From NCBI RefSeq assembly GCF_963517015.1, contig NZ_CAUQDV010000001.1:1370001-1434000 (forward strand): a stretch of DNA of 64,000 bases. The letters run 5' to 3'. The notes under the pieces are model-generated. The model had not been told where the DNA came from, searched no databases, and saw only the letters and a list, made by a program, of their open reading frames with translations. This document shows, piece by piece, positions 46,610 to 55,694 of this stretch; position 1 is the first letter of the stretch, and every line of letters starts with the position of its first letter. The position numbers and the translations under genes are program-made. This DNA is from an uncultured Devosia sp. (lineage in GTDB: Bacteria; Pseudomonadota; Alphaproteobacteria; Rhizobiales; Devosiaceae).

Positions 46610-46743
46610 CCCCTCATCCGCCCCTTCGGGGCACCTTCTCCCGCAAGGGGAGAAGGTTGGTCTGGTGCCTGTTAAAACTCGGTGCCAACCCTCTCCCCTT
46701 GCGGGAGAGGGTGGATCGGCCGAAGGCCGAGACGGGTGAGGGG
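46610..46743. repeat. Composite palindromic intergenic repeat, family B
   Basis: The outer ends CCCCTCATCCG (46610-46620) and CGGGTGAGGGG (46733-46743) are near inverted copies. Two internal hairpins are built around CTTCTCCC and GGGAGAAG (46634-46656) and CTCTCCCC and GGGAGAG (46689-46711). It lies between convergent glcB and hugZ and can act as terminator. This is a common kind of alphaproteobacterial intergenic repeat. Confidence 0.75.
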
Positions 46744-46745
46744 TA

Positions 46746-47501
46746 TCAATCCCCCAGCGCCATCCTTGCCGTCTTGGCCATCTTGACCAGGGTGATGTGC
46801 ATGTCTTCGGGCACTTTCAGCGCCTCGTCGAAGAAGATGCGTCTGACGTCGTCGCCCAGCGTGATGTCGATGCCTTCGGCGTCGATGCCGGCCAGGGTCC
46901 AGTTGCCGGTCGGTGCCTTGCAGTAGTGGCGGGCATAATTGGCGACGGCGTCGAAATGGTCCTCGTTCATGTGTTCGAGAGCGTTGGGCTCTGCGGCCGC
47001 CAGCGCCGGATCATTGCTCGACAGCAGGTCTGCGCCGGCTAGCGCATAGGCCTTGCCAAAACCGCCGTTGAAGCTGGCTGACTGCGGCACCAGCCGCCAG
47101 AAGCGGAAGTCGCCGAGGTCGATATAGAGCTTGGCCTTGGGCTGATGTGCCAGGTAACGGGCGGCGATGCGCTGGTGGTCGGGCGTGTCGCGCTCGATCT
47201 GGACGGCCTCGCAGGCAATGGAAATGCGCGGATGGGCCAGCGGATCACCCTTGCCGGTTTCGCCGGCCAGCAGGGAACAGCGCGGGTCGGCGGTGAGGGC
47301 CGGGAAATGCGCAGCAAGGCCCGAGATCAGGATGACCGGCACGCCGTCGAAATCGGTGGTGAAGCCGACGCGGCTGACATGGGGCGCGCCGGTGGTGGGA
47401 TCGAGCGTCGCGAGAGCACCATAGCGGGCGGTGCGGATGATGGTCTTGACCTGGCGGATGGTCTCGTCGGTCGTCGGCTGCAGCAGGTCTTTATTGGTCA
47501 T
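46746..47501 (-). CDS. hugZ: HugZ-like pyridoxamine 5'-phosphate oxidase family protein
   Basis: 251 residues: N-terminal FMN-type split-barrel (ARYGALATLDPTTGAPHVSRVGF) and C-terminal haem-utilisation part containing ALEHMNEDHFDAVANYA, as in HugZ haem oxygenases. It may degrade haem or bind haem/FMN. Gene alone between glcB and adenine deaminase, on the opposite strand to glcB. HugZ identity is likely by architecture. Confidence 0.85.
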   Translation of the reverse strand: MTNKDLLQPTTDETIRQVKTIIRTARYGALATLDPTTGAPHVSRVGFTTDFDGVPVILISGLAAHFPALTADPRCSLLAGETGKGDPLAHPRISIACEAVQIERDTPDHQRIAARYLAHQPKAKLYIDLGDFRFWRLVPQSASFNGGFGKAYALAGADLLSSNDPALAAAEPNALEHMNEDHFDAVANYARHYCKAPTGNWTLAGIDAEGIDITLGDDVRRIFFDEALKVPEDMHITLVKMAKTARMALGD

Positions 47502-47617
47502 GGCAATCTCAAGGGCGGGCGGCGCGGGCCGCTCAAGGCGGCCGCACTAGACCTCAAGAAAAGCTGAATAACAATGTCAGATTTGACGCAGGCTGGGTAT
47601 TTCGCTGCAAGCCTTTG

Positions 47618-49321
47618 TCAGTCCACGAAATCGAACTTGTCGACGTCGAACAGGCCACGGTCGGTCATCTTGAGATGGGGGATCACCGGCAGGGCCAGGA
47701 AGGCGACCTGCAGGAAGGGTTCGGGCAGGGTGCAATCGAGCGCATAGGCCGCTTCGCGCAGGGCATGGAGGTCGTGCGTGACCTCCTCGAAAGGCTTTTC
47801 GCTCATCAGGCCGGCGATGGGCAAAGCCAGTTCGGCGGTGACCACGCCGCCATCCGAGACGACGAAGCCGCCCTTCAACGCGATCAGCCGGTTGACCGCC
47901 ACGGCCATGTCCTCGTCGGTGGCCCCGATCACGGTGATATTGTGGGAGTCATGGCCGACCGAGGAGGCGATGGCGCCGCGCTTGAGGCCAAAGCCTTTGA
48001 CGAAGCCGCGGCCGATATTGCCGTTGATGCCATGGCGCTCGATGACGGTGACCTTGAGCACGTCATTGGCGAGGTCAGGCAGAGTGCCGCGGTCGCTGCT
48101 GGGCAGGGTGGCTGACTCTCTGAAGGTGAGGATCAGGCCGGGCTTCACGCCGATCACCGGCGTCTGGTTGCGATCGGGGCGGGCCGGCACGATGAAATCA
48201 TCGGCGCTGACCGGCTTGGCCTTCATCGACTGGAGGCCAACCGGCGCGACCGGCTGGCGCGTCGCAAACAGTTGTGGCGACACCAGTCGTCCGCCGGTCA
48301 CCACATCGCTGACGTGGCAGTCTTCGAGACTATCGAGCAGCACGATATCGGCACGCCATCCCGGCGCGACCAGACCGCGATCCCGCAGGCCAAAGATGCG
48401 GGCGGCCGAATGGCTGGCGGCGCGATAGACATGGTGCAGCGGACGGCCCATGGCGATCAGCCGGCGGATGGAGCTATCGAGATGGCCTTCCTCGGCAATG
48501 TCGAGCGGATTGCGGTCGTCGGTGCAGAGGGCGACGAAGCTCGATGTGTTTTCGTCCAGCACTTCGGCCAAGGCCTTGAGATCCTTGGAGACCGAGCCTT
48601 CGCGGATCAGGATGGCCATGCCCTTGCTGAGCTTTTCGCGCGCTTCGGCAGCGGTGGTGGCCTCGTGGTCGGTGCGGATGGCGGCGGCGAGATAGCCGTT
48701 GAGCGCCATGCCGAGCAGCAGCGGGGCGTGGCCGTCGATATGACCGCCCTGGAAGGCTTCGAGCTTGGCGATGATGCCCGGGTCGGCATTGAGCACGCCG
48801 GGGAAGTTCATCATCTCGGCAAGGCCGATGACTTTGGGATGGCTGCGGAAGGGTTCGAGATCCGCGATCTCCAGCACCGCGCCGGCGGTTTCAAAGGCGG
48901 TGGCCGGAACGCAGGAAGAGAGGTTGATGCGGACGTCCATGATCGTCTGCTCGGCACAGTCGAGGAAATAGCGAATGCCCGCGGCGCCGATCACATTGGC
49001 GATTTCATGGGGATCGCAGATCACGGTCGTCACGCCATGCGGCAGCACGCAGCGGTCGAACTCCAGTGGCGTGACCAGCGAGGATTCGATGTGGAGATGG
49101 GTGTCGATGAAGCCGGGCAAGGCAAAGCGTCCCTTGCCGTCGATTTCGGTCAGACCCTCGTAGCGGGCATGCGTGCCGACGATGCGGTCGCCGACGATGG
49201 CAATGTCGGTTTCGGTCACCGCGCCGGTGATGACGTCGAGCAGCCGCACATTCCTGATGACGAGGTCGGCTTTTTCCTTGCCCTGTCCGGCCATGATCAT
49301 GCGGGGCAGGGTGCTGGTCAT
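47618..49321 (-). CDS. ade: Adenine deaminase
   Basis: 567-residue amidohydrolase-family adenine deaminase converting adenine to hypoxanthine. It has PGFIDTHLHIES, VICDPHEIANV, GHAPLL, ALCTDDRNPLDI and a C-terminal GHDSHNITVIG. ATG at 49321 has an AGGA ribosome site; the ORF extends farther upstream without one. It supplies XdhAB and so belongs to the purine island, although it reads in the opposite direction. Confidence 0.95.
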   Translation of the reverse strand: MTSTLPRMIMAGQGKEKADLVIRNVRLLDVITGAVTETDIAIVGDRIVGTHARYEGLTEIDGKGRFALPGFIDTHLHIESSLVTPLEFDRCVLPHGVTTVICDPHEIANVIGAAGIRYFLDCAEQTIMDVRINLSSCVPATAFETAGAVLEIADLEPFRSHPKVIGLAEMMNFPGVLNADPGIIAKLEAFQGGHIDGHAPLLLGMALNGYLAAAIRTDHEATTAAEAREKLSKGMAILIREGSVSKDLKALAEVLDENTSSFVALCTDDRNPLDIAEEGHLDSSIRRLIAMGRPLHHVYRAASHSAARIFGLRDRGLVAPGWRADIVLLDSLEDCHVSDVVTGGRLVSPQLFATRQPVAPVGLQSMKAKPVSADDFIVPARPDRNQTPVIGVKPGLILTFRESATLPSSDRGTLPDLANDVLKVTVIERHGINGNIGRGFVKGFGLKRGAIASSVGHDSHNITVIGATDEDMAVAVNRLIALKGGFVVSDGGVVTAELALPIAGLMSEKPFEEVTHDLHALREAAYALDCTLPEPFLQVAFLALPVIPHLKMTDRGLFDVDKFDFVD

Positions 49322-49437
49322 CGAATTATCCTGAAAATCACTCATGGCCGAAGGTCTTACCCTCACGGCTTTGCGTCAAGGCCTGGCGGAACCGGCAGGA
49401 CCCTGCATCGTTGGCTCTCCACATGAAGGAGAGCGCT

Positions 49438-49599
49438 ATGAAGACCTATGACGCTGACAAGACGGCGACGGAAGCGCGCCAGGCCAGTCCCCGCAAGATG
49501 AATCTGCGCGTGCTGGTGACCTCGCTGATCGGCGTGGTGGTGCTGTTTGCGGTGATCTACATCGTCTTCACGATGACCCAGCAGGGCGTGGCGAGCTAA
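49438..49599 (+). CDS. Small single-span membrane protein
   Basis: 53-residue ORF with one strong membrane segment (LRVLVTSLIGVVVLFAVIYI) after a polar 30-residue N-terminus. The ribosome site AAGGAGAG is excellent and it ends 1 base before the topoisomerase start, so the genes are co-transcribed. I do not recognise it. Confidence 0.7.
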   Translation: MKTYDADKTATEARQASPRKMNLRVLVTSLIGVVVLFAVIYIVFTMTQQGVAS

Positions 49600-49600
49600 G

Positions 49601-50596
49601 ATGCGCCTCAGCCGCGTGAGCCGTGATGACCTGACCCTGAGCCGTCGCAAGAGCGGCAAGGGTTTCTGCTATCGCGATGCGAGCGGGACTCTTGTCACCG
49701 ACGCGGCGACCCGGGCGCGCATCAAGTCGCTGGGTATTCCCCCGGCCTGGCGTGACGTCCGCATTGCGGCCAAGCACAATGCGCACATCCAGGTGCTGGG
49801 GAAGGATGAGGCTGGGCGGGACCAGTATATCTATCATCCCGATTGGGAATTGCGCCGTGACGGCAAGAAGCAGAAGCGGCTGGCTGCGCTGACCGCCGTG
49901 TTGCCGCGGGTCCGCAAGCGGATCGCCGAGGCGCTGGGCGCGGAGACTGGCAGTCGCGAACTGGCGCTGGCGATTGCCGTGGCGCTGATCGACCGGACGG
50001 CCATGCGTGTCGGCCGCGAGAAATATCTCGAAACCAGTGGGACGCGTGGCGCTGGCACGCTCTATGCCCGCGATGTGCGCGTGGCCGGCGATGAGGTTTG
50101 CATGACTTTTGATGCCAAGGGCGGCAAAAAGGCGGAATATTGCCTGATCGACGCTCCGCTGGCGGAAGCGGTGGGCCGGATCAAGACCCTGCCGGGCAAG
50201 CGATTGCTGGTCTATCGCAACGAGGCCGGCAAGGTGCGGCCGATCAAGACCGGCACGATCAACGAATTCTTGCGCGAACTGGCCGGGATCGATATTTCCG
50301 CCAAGGACTTCCGGACGCTGCATGCCTCGGCCCTGGCTGGCGAGGCGCTGGCCGAGATGGAAGTGGGCACATCCGAAACTGCCCGCCGCCGTCAGATGGC
50401 ACAGGTGGCCAAGGACGTGTCGGAGGTGTTGCGCAATACGCCGACCATCTGCCGCAAGAGCTATATCGCGCCCTGCCTGTTCAAGCTGTTCGACGACGGC
50501 AAGCTCAAGGATCTCTGGCATAGCGCCGGCAAGGGCAGGCCGGGGTTGTTGGCCCGCGAGAAGCGACTGGGGGTCGTGCTGGCTGCGACCAATTAG
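49601..50596 (+). CDS. DNA topoisomerase IB (poxvirus-like)
   Basis: 331-residue eukaryote/poxvirus-type IB topoisomerase. N-terminal (MRLSRVSRDDLTLSRRKSGKGFCYRD) and catalytic domains are present. Catalytic arginines and lysine occur in RVGREKYLETSGTRGAGTLY, and the nucleophilic tyrosine is probably in RKSYIAPCLF, with histidine in FRTLHASAL. It relaxes supercoils of both signs. The last bases overlap the convergent GGDEF gene by four. Confidence 0.93.
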   Translation: MRLSRVSRDDLTLSRRKSGKGFCYRDASGTLVTDAATRARIKSLGIPPAWRDVRIAAKHNAHIQVLGKDEAGRDQYIYHPDWELRRDGKKQKRLAALTAVLPRVRKRIAEALGAETGSRELALAIAVALIDRTAMRVGREKYLETSGTRGAGTLYARDVRVAGDEVCMTFDAKGGKKAEYCLIDAPLAEAVGRIKTLPGKRLLVYRNEAGKVRPIKTGTINEFLRELAGIDISAKDFRTLHASALAGEALAEMEVGTSETARRRQMAQVAKDVSEVLRNTPTICRKSYIAPCLFKLFDDGKLKDLWHSAGKGRPGLLAREKRLGVVLAATN

Positions 50597-52791
50597 GCGG
50601 CGCGGATCGCCGGGTCGTTGAAATAGGCCATGATGTGATCCTGGCTGACGCCACTCGAGAACAGGAAGCCCTGCAGCGTGTTGCAGCCGAGCTGGCCGAG
50701 GATTGCCGCCTGGCCTTCGGTCTCGACGCCCTCGGCTGTGACTTCGAGGTCCATGGCATGCGCCAGGGTGACGATGGCGCGGGTGATCTCGACCGACATG
50801 TCGCCGTCCGCCAATTGCATGACGAAAGACCGGTCGATCTTCACCCGATCCACCGGATAGCGCTTGAGATAGCTCAGCGAAGAATAGCCGGTGCCGAAAT
50901 CGTCGAGCGCGATGTGAATGCCCGCGGCGCGGAAGGTGCGCAGGTTTTCCGATGAGACGTGTTCGTCATCGAGCAGGATGGATTCAGTGATTTCCAGTTC
51001 CAGGTCGGCGGGCTGCATGCCGGTCTGCTTCAGGATGGCAAAGACCTGCGCGGCGAAGCGTGGATTACGCAGCTGGGTGGGCGAGATATTGACGGCAATG
51101 GTACGGCCCGGCGCCATGGCGCCCAGAGCGCAGGCGCGGCGCAGCACGAAATCGCCGAGGGCCAGGATCAGCCCGGTATTTTCCGCGACCGGGATGAAGC
51201 GGGCTGGTGAAATCTGGCCATAGAGCGGGTGGTGCCAGCGCGCCAAGGCTTCGGCGCCGATCACCCGGCGGCTGCGCTGGTCGACCAGCGGCTGGAAGAC
51301 GACCGAAAGCTGGTCATTGCGCTCCAGCGCCTCGCGCAGCTCGGCTTCGATGGTGTGCTGGAGCTGCACCTGCTCGTCCATATGCTCCTGATAGACCACA
51401 TGCCGGTTGCGGCCATTGGCCTTGGCCTCATAGAGGGCGATGTCGGCCTTGCGCATCAGTTCGAAGGGCTCGTGCCCGGCGCCGCGCGCGGTAACGATGC
51501 CGACGCTGGCGCCGACATGGGCCTTGAACTGGTGCAGATCAAAGGGCTGGCCGATGGCGTCGATGATACGCGCCGCAATGGCGGTGCCGTCCTCGATCTG
51601 TTCGCGATCGCTGATCATGACGACGAATTCGTCACCGCCCAGGCGCGCGATCATCGGATCATCGCCCACCACGAGGCGGATGCGCTGGCCGACGGCGCGG
51701 ATCAGCTCGTCGCCGGCCTGGTGGCCAAGCGTGTCATTGACCTGCTTGAAGCGATCGAGATCGAGCATGAGCAGGGCGACATTGGTGTTGGGCCCGGTCC
51801 GCTCCAGCAGGAGGCGCGCCAGGGTTGCATCGAACTGCATGCGATTGGGTAGGCCGGTCAGCAGGTCGTGGGCGGCCTGGTATTCTGCCTGGCGGCGACC
51901 CGTTTCGAGGGCTGCCGACGATCGGCGCAGCTGCATCAGCAGCAGCGAGACCAGGATCGTGCCCATGACGAAAGCGGCCAGCAGCACCGGCCCCGTATGG
52001 CGCAGCATCATCAGGCCGGGGCGGTCGCGGTCCCATTCGAAAAAGGCGACGAAGCGGCCCGTGCTGCTGAAGATGGGATAGATGGCCCGCTCGTCATGCA
52101 GGCTCTGTGTCAGCGTGAAGCGGCCGTCCTCGAAGCGATATTCGCGATTCAAGCGACTTGCAGCCACATCGTCGAGAAACATCACGCCGATCAGCAGGCT
52201 CTCGCTGCCGGGCTGCTGAACGATGGCGCCGGTGTCCGAGACGATGGTGGTCACGGCAATCATGGCCGGCATGCCCTCGATTACCGCGAAATCGGAGATC
52301 GAGCTGAGGGTCGGGCCGCGGCCATCGGCATTGCGAGGCGGGAGCGCGCGGATACGCTTGACCAGCGCCATGATCGGTCCGTTGAGCCCGTCATAGGTGG
52401 GGGCGTTGAGCGCCGCGCCGTCATGCATGACATAAAGCGGCTGGTCATGGGCGCTGAGCACGATGGTGCGGTGATGGCCAAAGAAATTGGCCATCCATTT
52501 GCCCATGTTGTTGTCGGTCCAGTTGAAGCTGAAGGCCAGCTTTGTATTGATGACAGCCGCATCCTTGCTGGCAACGCTGCTGAGATCGCGCACCAGTTGG
52601 GCGCGTTTGCCCTGCATGACCTGCTGGATCATGTCCTTCTGCCGGGACAGGGCGCGTTCGTCGATGGTGGCCGTAGACCAGAACACAAAGCCGACTACAG
52701 CAGCCGCCGTCAGCCCCAATACCAGCACGACCGGCAGCAATACGGCTGTCGTGAAATGCCAGCGCTGGCGCGATGAAGCTTTGTTCTGCAT
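50593..52791 (-). CDS. CHASE4-GGDEF-EAL cyclic-di-GMP signalling protein
   Basis: About 732 residues. N-terminal membrane helix (near residues 14-36), a periplasmic CHASE4-type sensor (to about 210), second helix near 270-290, then GGDEF (RLGGDEFVVMI intact, so cyclase-competent) and EAL (IGAEALARWHHP intact, so phosphodiesterase-competent). The ATG at 52791 is chosen; no strong ribosome site is seen and an upstream start cannot be excluded. Alternative outputs possible. Confidence 0.9.
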   Translation of the reverse strand: MQNKASSRQRWHFTTAVLLPVVLVLGLTAAAVVGFVFWSTATIDERALSRQKDMIQQVMQGKRAQLVRDLSSVASKDAAVINTKLAFSFNWTDNNMGKWMANFFGHHRTIVLSAHDQPLYVMHDGAALNAPTYDGLNGPIMALVKRIRALPPRNADGRGPTLSSISDFAVIEGMPAMIAVTTIVSDTGAIVQQPGSESLLIGVMFLDDVAASRLNREYRFEDGRFTLTQSLHDERAIYPIFSSTGRFVAFFEWDRDRPGLMMLRHTGPVLLAAFVMGTILVSLLLMQLRRSSAALETGRRQAEYQAAHDLLTGLPNRMQFDATLARLLLERTGPNTNVALLMLDLDRFKQVNDTLGHQAGDELIRAVGQRIRLVVGDDPMIARLGGDEFVVMISDREQIEDGTAIAARIIDAIGQPFDLHQFKAHVGASVGIVTARGAGHEPFELMRKADIALYEAKANGRNRHVVYQEHMDEQVQLQHTIEAELREALERNDQLSVVFQPLVDQRSRRVIGAEALARWHHPLYGQISPARFIPVAENTGLILALGDFVLRRACALGAMAPGRTIAVNISPTQLRNPRFAAQVFAILKQTGMQPADLELEITESILLDDEHVSSENLRTFRAAGIHIALDDFGTGYSSLSYLKRYPVDRVKIDRSFVMQLADGDMSVEITRAIVTLAHAMDLEVTAEGVETEGQAAILGQLGCNTLQGFLFSSGVSQDHIMAYFNDPAIRAA

Positions 52792-53042
52792 GGGCCCACA
52801 GGCAATGAATATCGAGCCGGGACCATAGCCTACGGGAAATTGCGGATATGTTACCAAGTCGAAGCCAATAACTCTATTTGGCGAAAGAGCTTTTTCCTTT
52901 CGCAATACTTCGGATGCCGAAGGATTGTCGCCGGACGGAATAGGCGTGCACGGCCTTGCCCAAATCTGCCGAACTGCCCTAGGCTTCGGCGAAACAACCA
53001 GCGGTCAGTCCATGGCCCGGCTCGATAGAGGAAGATTGTCAG

Positions 53043-54089
53043 ATGACCAAGGTTCGCGCCCTCGTTCTCGAGCGCCAGCATGAACTGGCCCTGCGCGAAA
53101 TCGACCTCCCCATGGATGTGGGGCCCGGCATGGTCAGGATCGCCATTCACACGGTGGGCGTTTGCGGCTCGGACGTGCATTACTACACCCATGGCAAGAT
53201 CGGACCCTTCGTGGTCAATGCACCCATGGTGCTGGGGCACGAGGCAGCGGGTACCGTGGTGGAAGTGGGGGCGGGCGTCACCCATCTTGCCGTCGGTGAC
53301 CGCGTCTGCATGGAGCCGGGCATTCCCGATCCCAATTCGCGGGCCTCGCGACTGGGCATGTATAATGTCGATCCGGCCGTCAGCTTCTGGGCGACGCCGC
53401 CCATTCATGGCGTCCTGACGCCCGAAGTGGTGCATCCGGCCAATTACACCTTCAAGCTGCCCGACCATGTGAGCTTTGCCGAAGGCGCCATGGTCGAGCC
53501 TTTTGCGGTGGGCATGCAGGCGGCCACCAAGGCGAAGATTACGCCCGGTGACACGGCCGTTGTGCTCGGCGCCGGGCCGATCGGAACCATGGTTGCGCTG
53601 GCGGCGCTGGCCGGTGGCTGCGCCCGTGTCATCGTCGCCGATCTTGCCCAACCCAAGCTCGATATTGCTGGTCAATATCAGGGCGTAATCCCGGTCAATA
53701 TCCGCGAGAAGAATATCGCCGAGGAGGTGGCGCGGCTGACAGATGGCTGGGGCGCCGATGTGGTGTTTGAATGTTCCGGCTCGCCGCAGGCCTGGATGAC
53801 CATCATGGACCTGCCGCGCCCGGGCGGCTGCATTGTCGCGGTCGGCCTGCCGGTCGAGCCTGTGGCGGTGGATATTTCCAGCGCCTCGGTCAAGGAAGTG
53901 CGGATCGAAAATGTGTTCCGCTATGCCCATCAGTATGACCGTGCCATTGCCCTGATCGCTTCGGGCAAGGTGGATCTCAAGCCGCTGATTTCGGAAACAT
54001 TTGGGTTCGAGGAGTCCAAGGCGGCGTTTGATCGAGCGGTCGAGGCGCGGCCGAGCGATGTGAAGCTGCAGATCAGGGTGGCGGGATAG
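53043..54089 (+). CDS. Zinc-type polyol dehydrogenase (xylitol/sorbitol dehydrogenase-like)
   Basis: 348-residue medium-chain dehydrogenase. Catalytic zinc ligands are C41 (GVCGSDVHYY) and H66-E67 (LGHEAAG). The loop that carries four structural-zinc cysteines in classic family members reads PGIPDPNSRASRLG and lacks them. NAD-binding motif GAGPIGTMVALAAL. Likely oxidises xylitol or a related polyol to a ketose. Followed by an SDR after 10 bases. Confidence 0.88.
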   Translation: MTKVRALVLERQHELALREIDLPMDVGPGMVRIAIHTVGVCGSDVHYYTHGKIGPFVVNAPMVLGHEAAGTVVEVGAGVTHLAVGDRVCMEPGIPDPNSRASRLGMYNVDPAVSFWATPPIHGVLTPEVVHPANYTFKLPDHVSFAEGAMVEPFAVGMQAATKAKITPGDTAVVLGAGPIGTMVALAALAGGCARVIVADLAQPKLDIAGQYQGVIPVNIREKNIAEEVARLTDGWGADVVFECSGSPQAWMTIMDLPRPGGCIVAVGLPVEPVAVDISSASVKEVRIENVFRYAHQYDRAIALIASGKVDLKPLISETFGFEESKAAFDRAVEARPSDVKLQIRVAG

Positions 54090-54098
54090 GAGGCGGGG

Positions 54099-54884
54099 AT
54101 GGATCTCAATCTACGCGACAAGGTTGCCGTCATCACGGGCGGAACGGTGGGGATCGGCCTTGCCATTGCAGAAGGGCTTGCAGCCGAGGGCGCCAATCTC
54201 GTGCTGGTTGGGCGCAGCAAGCAGCGCACCGACGACGAGGCGGCGCGGGTGGCCGACAAGCATGGCGTCATCGCCATGGGCATTGCCGCCGATGTGGCGA
54301 CGGCCGAAGGGTGCGATGCGGTGATCAACGGCGTCACCAAGGGTTTTGGCGGCGTCGATATCCTGATCAACAACGCCGGCACCGGTTCGAACGAGACCAT
54401 CGCCGAGGCCGATGACGCCAAGTGGCAATATTACTGGGACCTGCATGTGATGGCCGCGGTGCGGCTGGCGCGGGGGCTTGTCCCTTCGATGAAGAAGCGC
54501 GGTGGCGGCGTGGTGCTGCACAATGCGTCGATCTGTGCCGTGCAGCCGCTGTGGTATGAGCCGATCTACAACACGACCAAGGCCGCGCTGATGATGTTTT
54601 CCAAGACGCTGGCCAATGAGGTGGTGGGCGACAATATCCGGGTCAATACGGTCAATCCGGGTCTCGTGCTGACGCCGGACTGGATCAAAACGGCCAAGCA
54701 GATCGCGGGCGAAGACGGCTGGCAGGCGCATCTGCAGGGCGTCGCCGACGAGGCGGGCGGCATGAAGCGGTTCGCGACGCCTGAAGAGCTGGCCAATTTT
54801 TTCGTCTTCATGTGTTCGGACAAGGCCAGCTATTCCACCGGCAGCACCTATTTCGTCGATGGCGGATGGCTGAAGACGGTTTGA
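54099..54884 (+). CDS. Short-chain dehydrogenase/reductase
   Basis: 261-residue SDR. TGGTVGIG cofactor site, NNAGTGSNE, catalytic YNTTK and a C-terminal STYFVDGGWLKTV typical of sugar/polyol SDRs. Operon with the zinc dehydrogenase (10-base gap) and an RNase-H-fold gene overlapping its stop. Probably acts on a related carbohydrate; substrate unknown. Confidence 0.88.
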   Translation: MDLNLRDKVAVITGGTVGIGLAIAEGLAAEGANLVLVGRSKQRTDDEAARVADKHGVIAMGIAADVATAEGCDAVINGVTKGFGGVDILINNAGTGSNETIAEADDAKWQYYWDLHVMAAVRLARGLVPSMKKRGGGVVLHNASICAVQPLWYEPIYNTTKAALMMFSKTLANEVVGDNIRVNTVNPGLVLTPDWIKTAKQIAGEDGWQAHLQGVADEAGGMKRFATPEELANFFVFMCSDKASYSTGSTYFVDGGWLKTV

Positions 54885-55642
54885 TGCTGCCCGAAAGTGG
54901 CTCGGTGCTTGGCGTCGATGTCGGCTGGTCGCTGACGCAGCGATCCAGTGCCGTTTGCCGGCTGGATTGGGACGCGCAGAGCCTGCGCTGGACCCTGCTG
55001 CGCTTCACAGGCCAGTCCGAGGCTCGCGCTGCGGCGATCGCCGAGATCGTGGGGGCGCATCAACTGTTGGCTGCAGCAATAGATGGATCGCTGCGCGGGG
55101 ACCTCACGGTGATCGATCGCTACCGCGCGGCCGAGAAAGCGCTGGCGGCCAAGCCGATCTCCAGTCGCATCAGCCAGCCGGGCTCATCCCGCAGTCCTGT
55201 CGGCCGGACGCTCAATCACCATGCCAACGAATTCGCGCGCCTCATCATCGAGACGGGGCAGCTCGGGCCGGCGTCGCATGATCATGCCATTCACCGCCTA
55301 GCCCTGGCCGAAGCCTTTCCGACCAGCTATCTCGGCCTGCTGCATCCGGACCCGGAGAAGGGTCTTCGCACCCGGCGCTCGGATCGGTACTACGAACATG
55401 CCGTCATGGAGGGTGTGCTCGAACAGATGGTCGTGCATCACCTACCGGGACGGCGCATGCATCAATCCTTTGCCGATGTGACCAATCACGACGACCGTGC
55501 GGCCCTGATCTGTGCGCTGACCGCTCTGGGCGTGGCGCGCAACGACTATGTTGCGGTGGGCGATGCCGACGGCTGGATCATCCTGCCGCCGCGCGATTTC
55601 ATCGCCGCCTGGGCGCGGCCGCTGGTCGCTGGCTGGAACTAG
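54884..55642 (+). CDS. DUF429-like protein (RNase H-like fold candidate)
   Basis: About 252 residues. It starts with VLGVDVGWSLTQRSSAVCRL, an acidic beta-strand start as in RNase H-like/actin-fold ATPases, and includes AAAIDGSLRGDLT and a C-terminal RAALICALTALGVA. This looks like the DUF429 group, but with low certainty. ATG overlaps the SDR stop (TGATG), so it is coupled to a metabolic operon. Its role there is unclear. Confidence 0.55.
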   Translation: MLPESGSVLGVDVGWSLTQRSSAVCRLDWDAQSLRWTLLRFTGQSEARAAAIAEIVGAHQLLAAAIDGSLRGDLTVIDRYRAAEKALAAKPISSRISQPGSSRSPVGRTLNHHANEFARLIIETGQLGPASHDHAIHRLALAEAFPTSYLGLLHPDPEKGLRTRRSDRYYEHAVMEGVLEQMVVHHLPGRRMHQSFADVTNHDDRAALICALTALGVARNDYVAVGDADGWIILPPRDFIAAWARPLVAGWN

Positions 55643-55694
55643 TCTTTGCGCTTTTGGGTTGTCACCCTAGCGTCACAAGTCCCGGAATATTGCC

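Noticed and set aside
46610..46743. Possible CRISPR array
   Set aside because: Repeats are inverted rather than direct and lack uniform spacers; a palindromic intergenic element fits.
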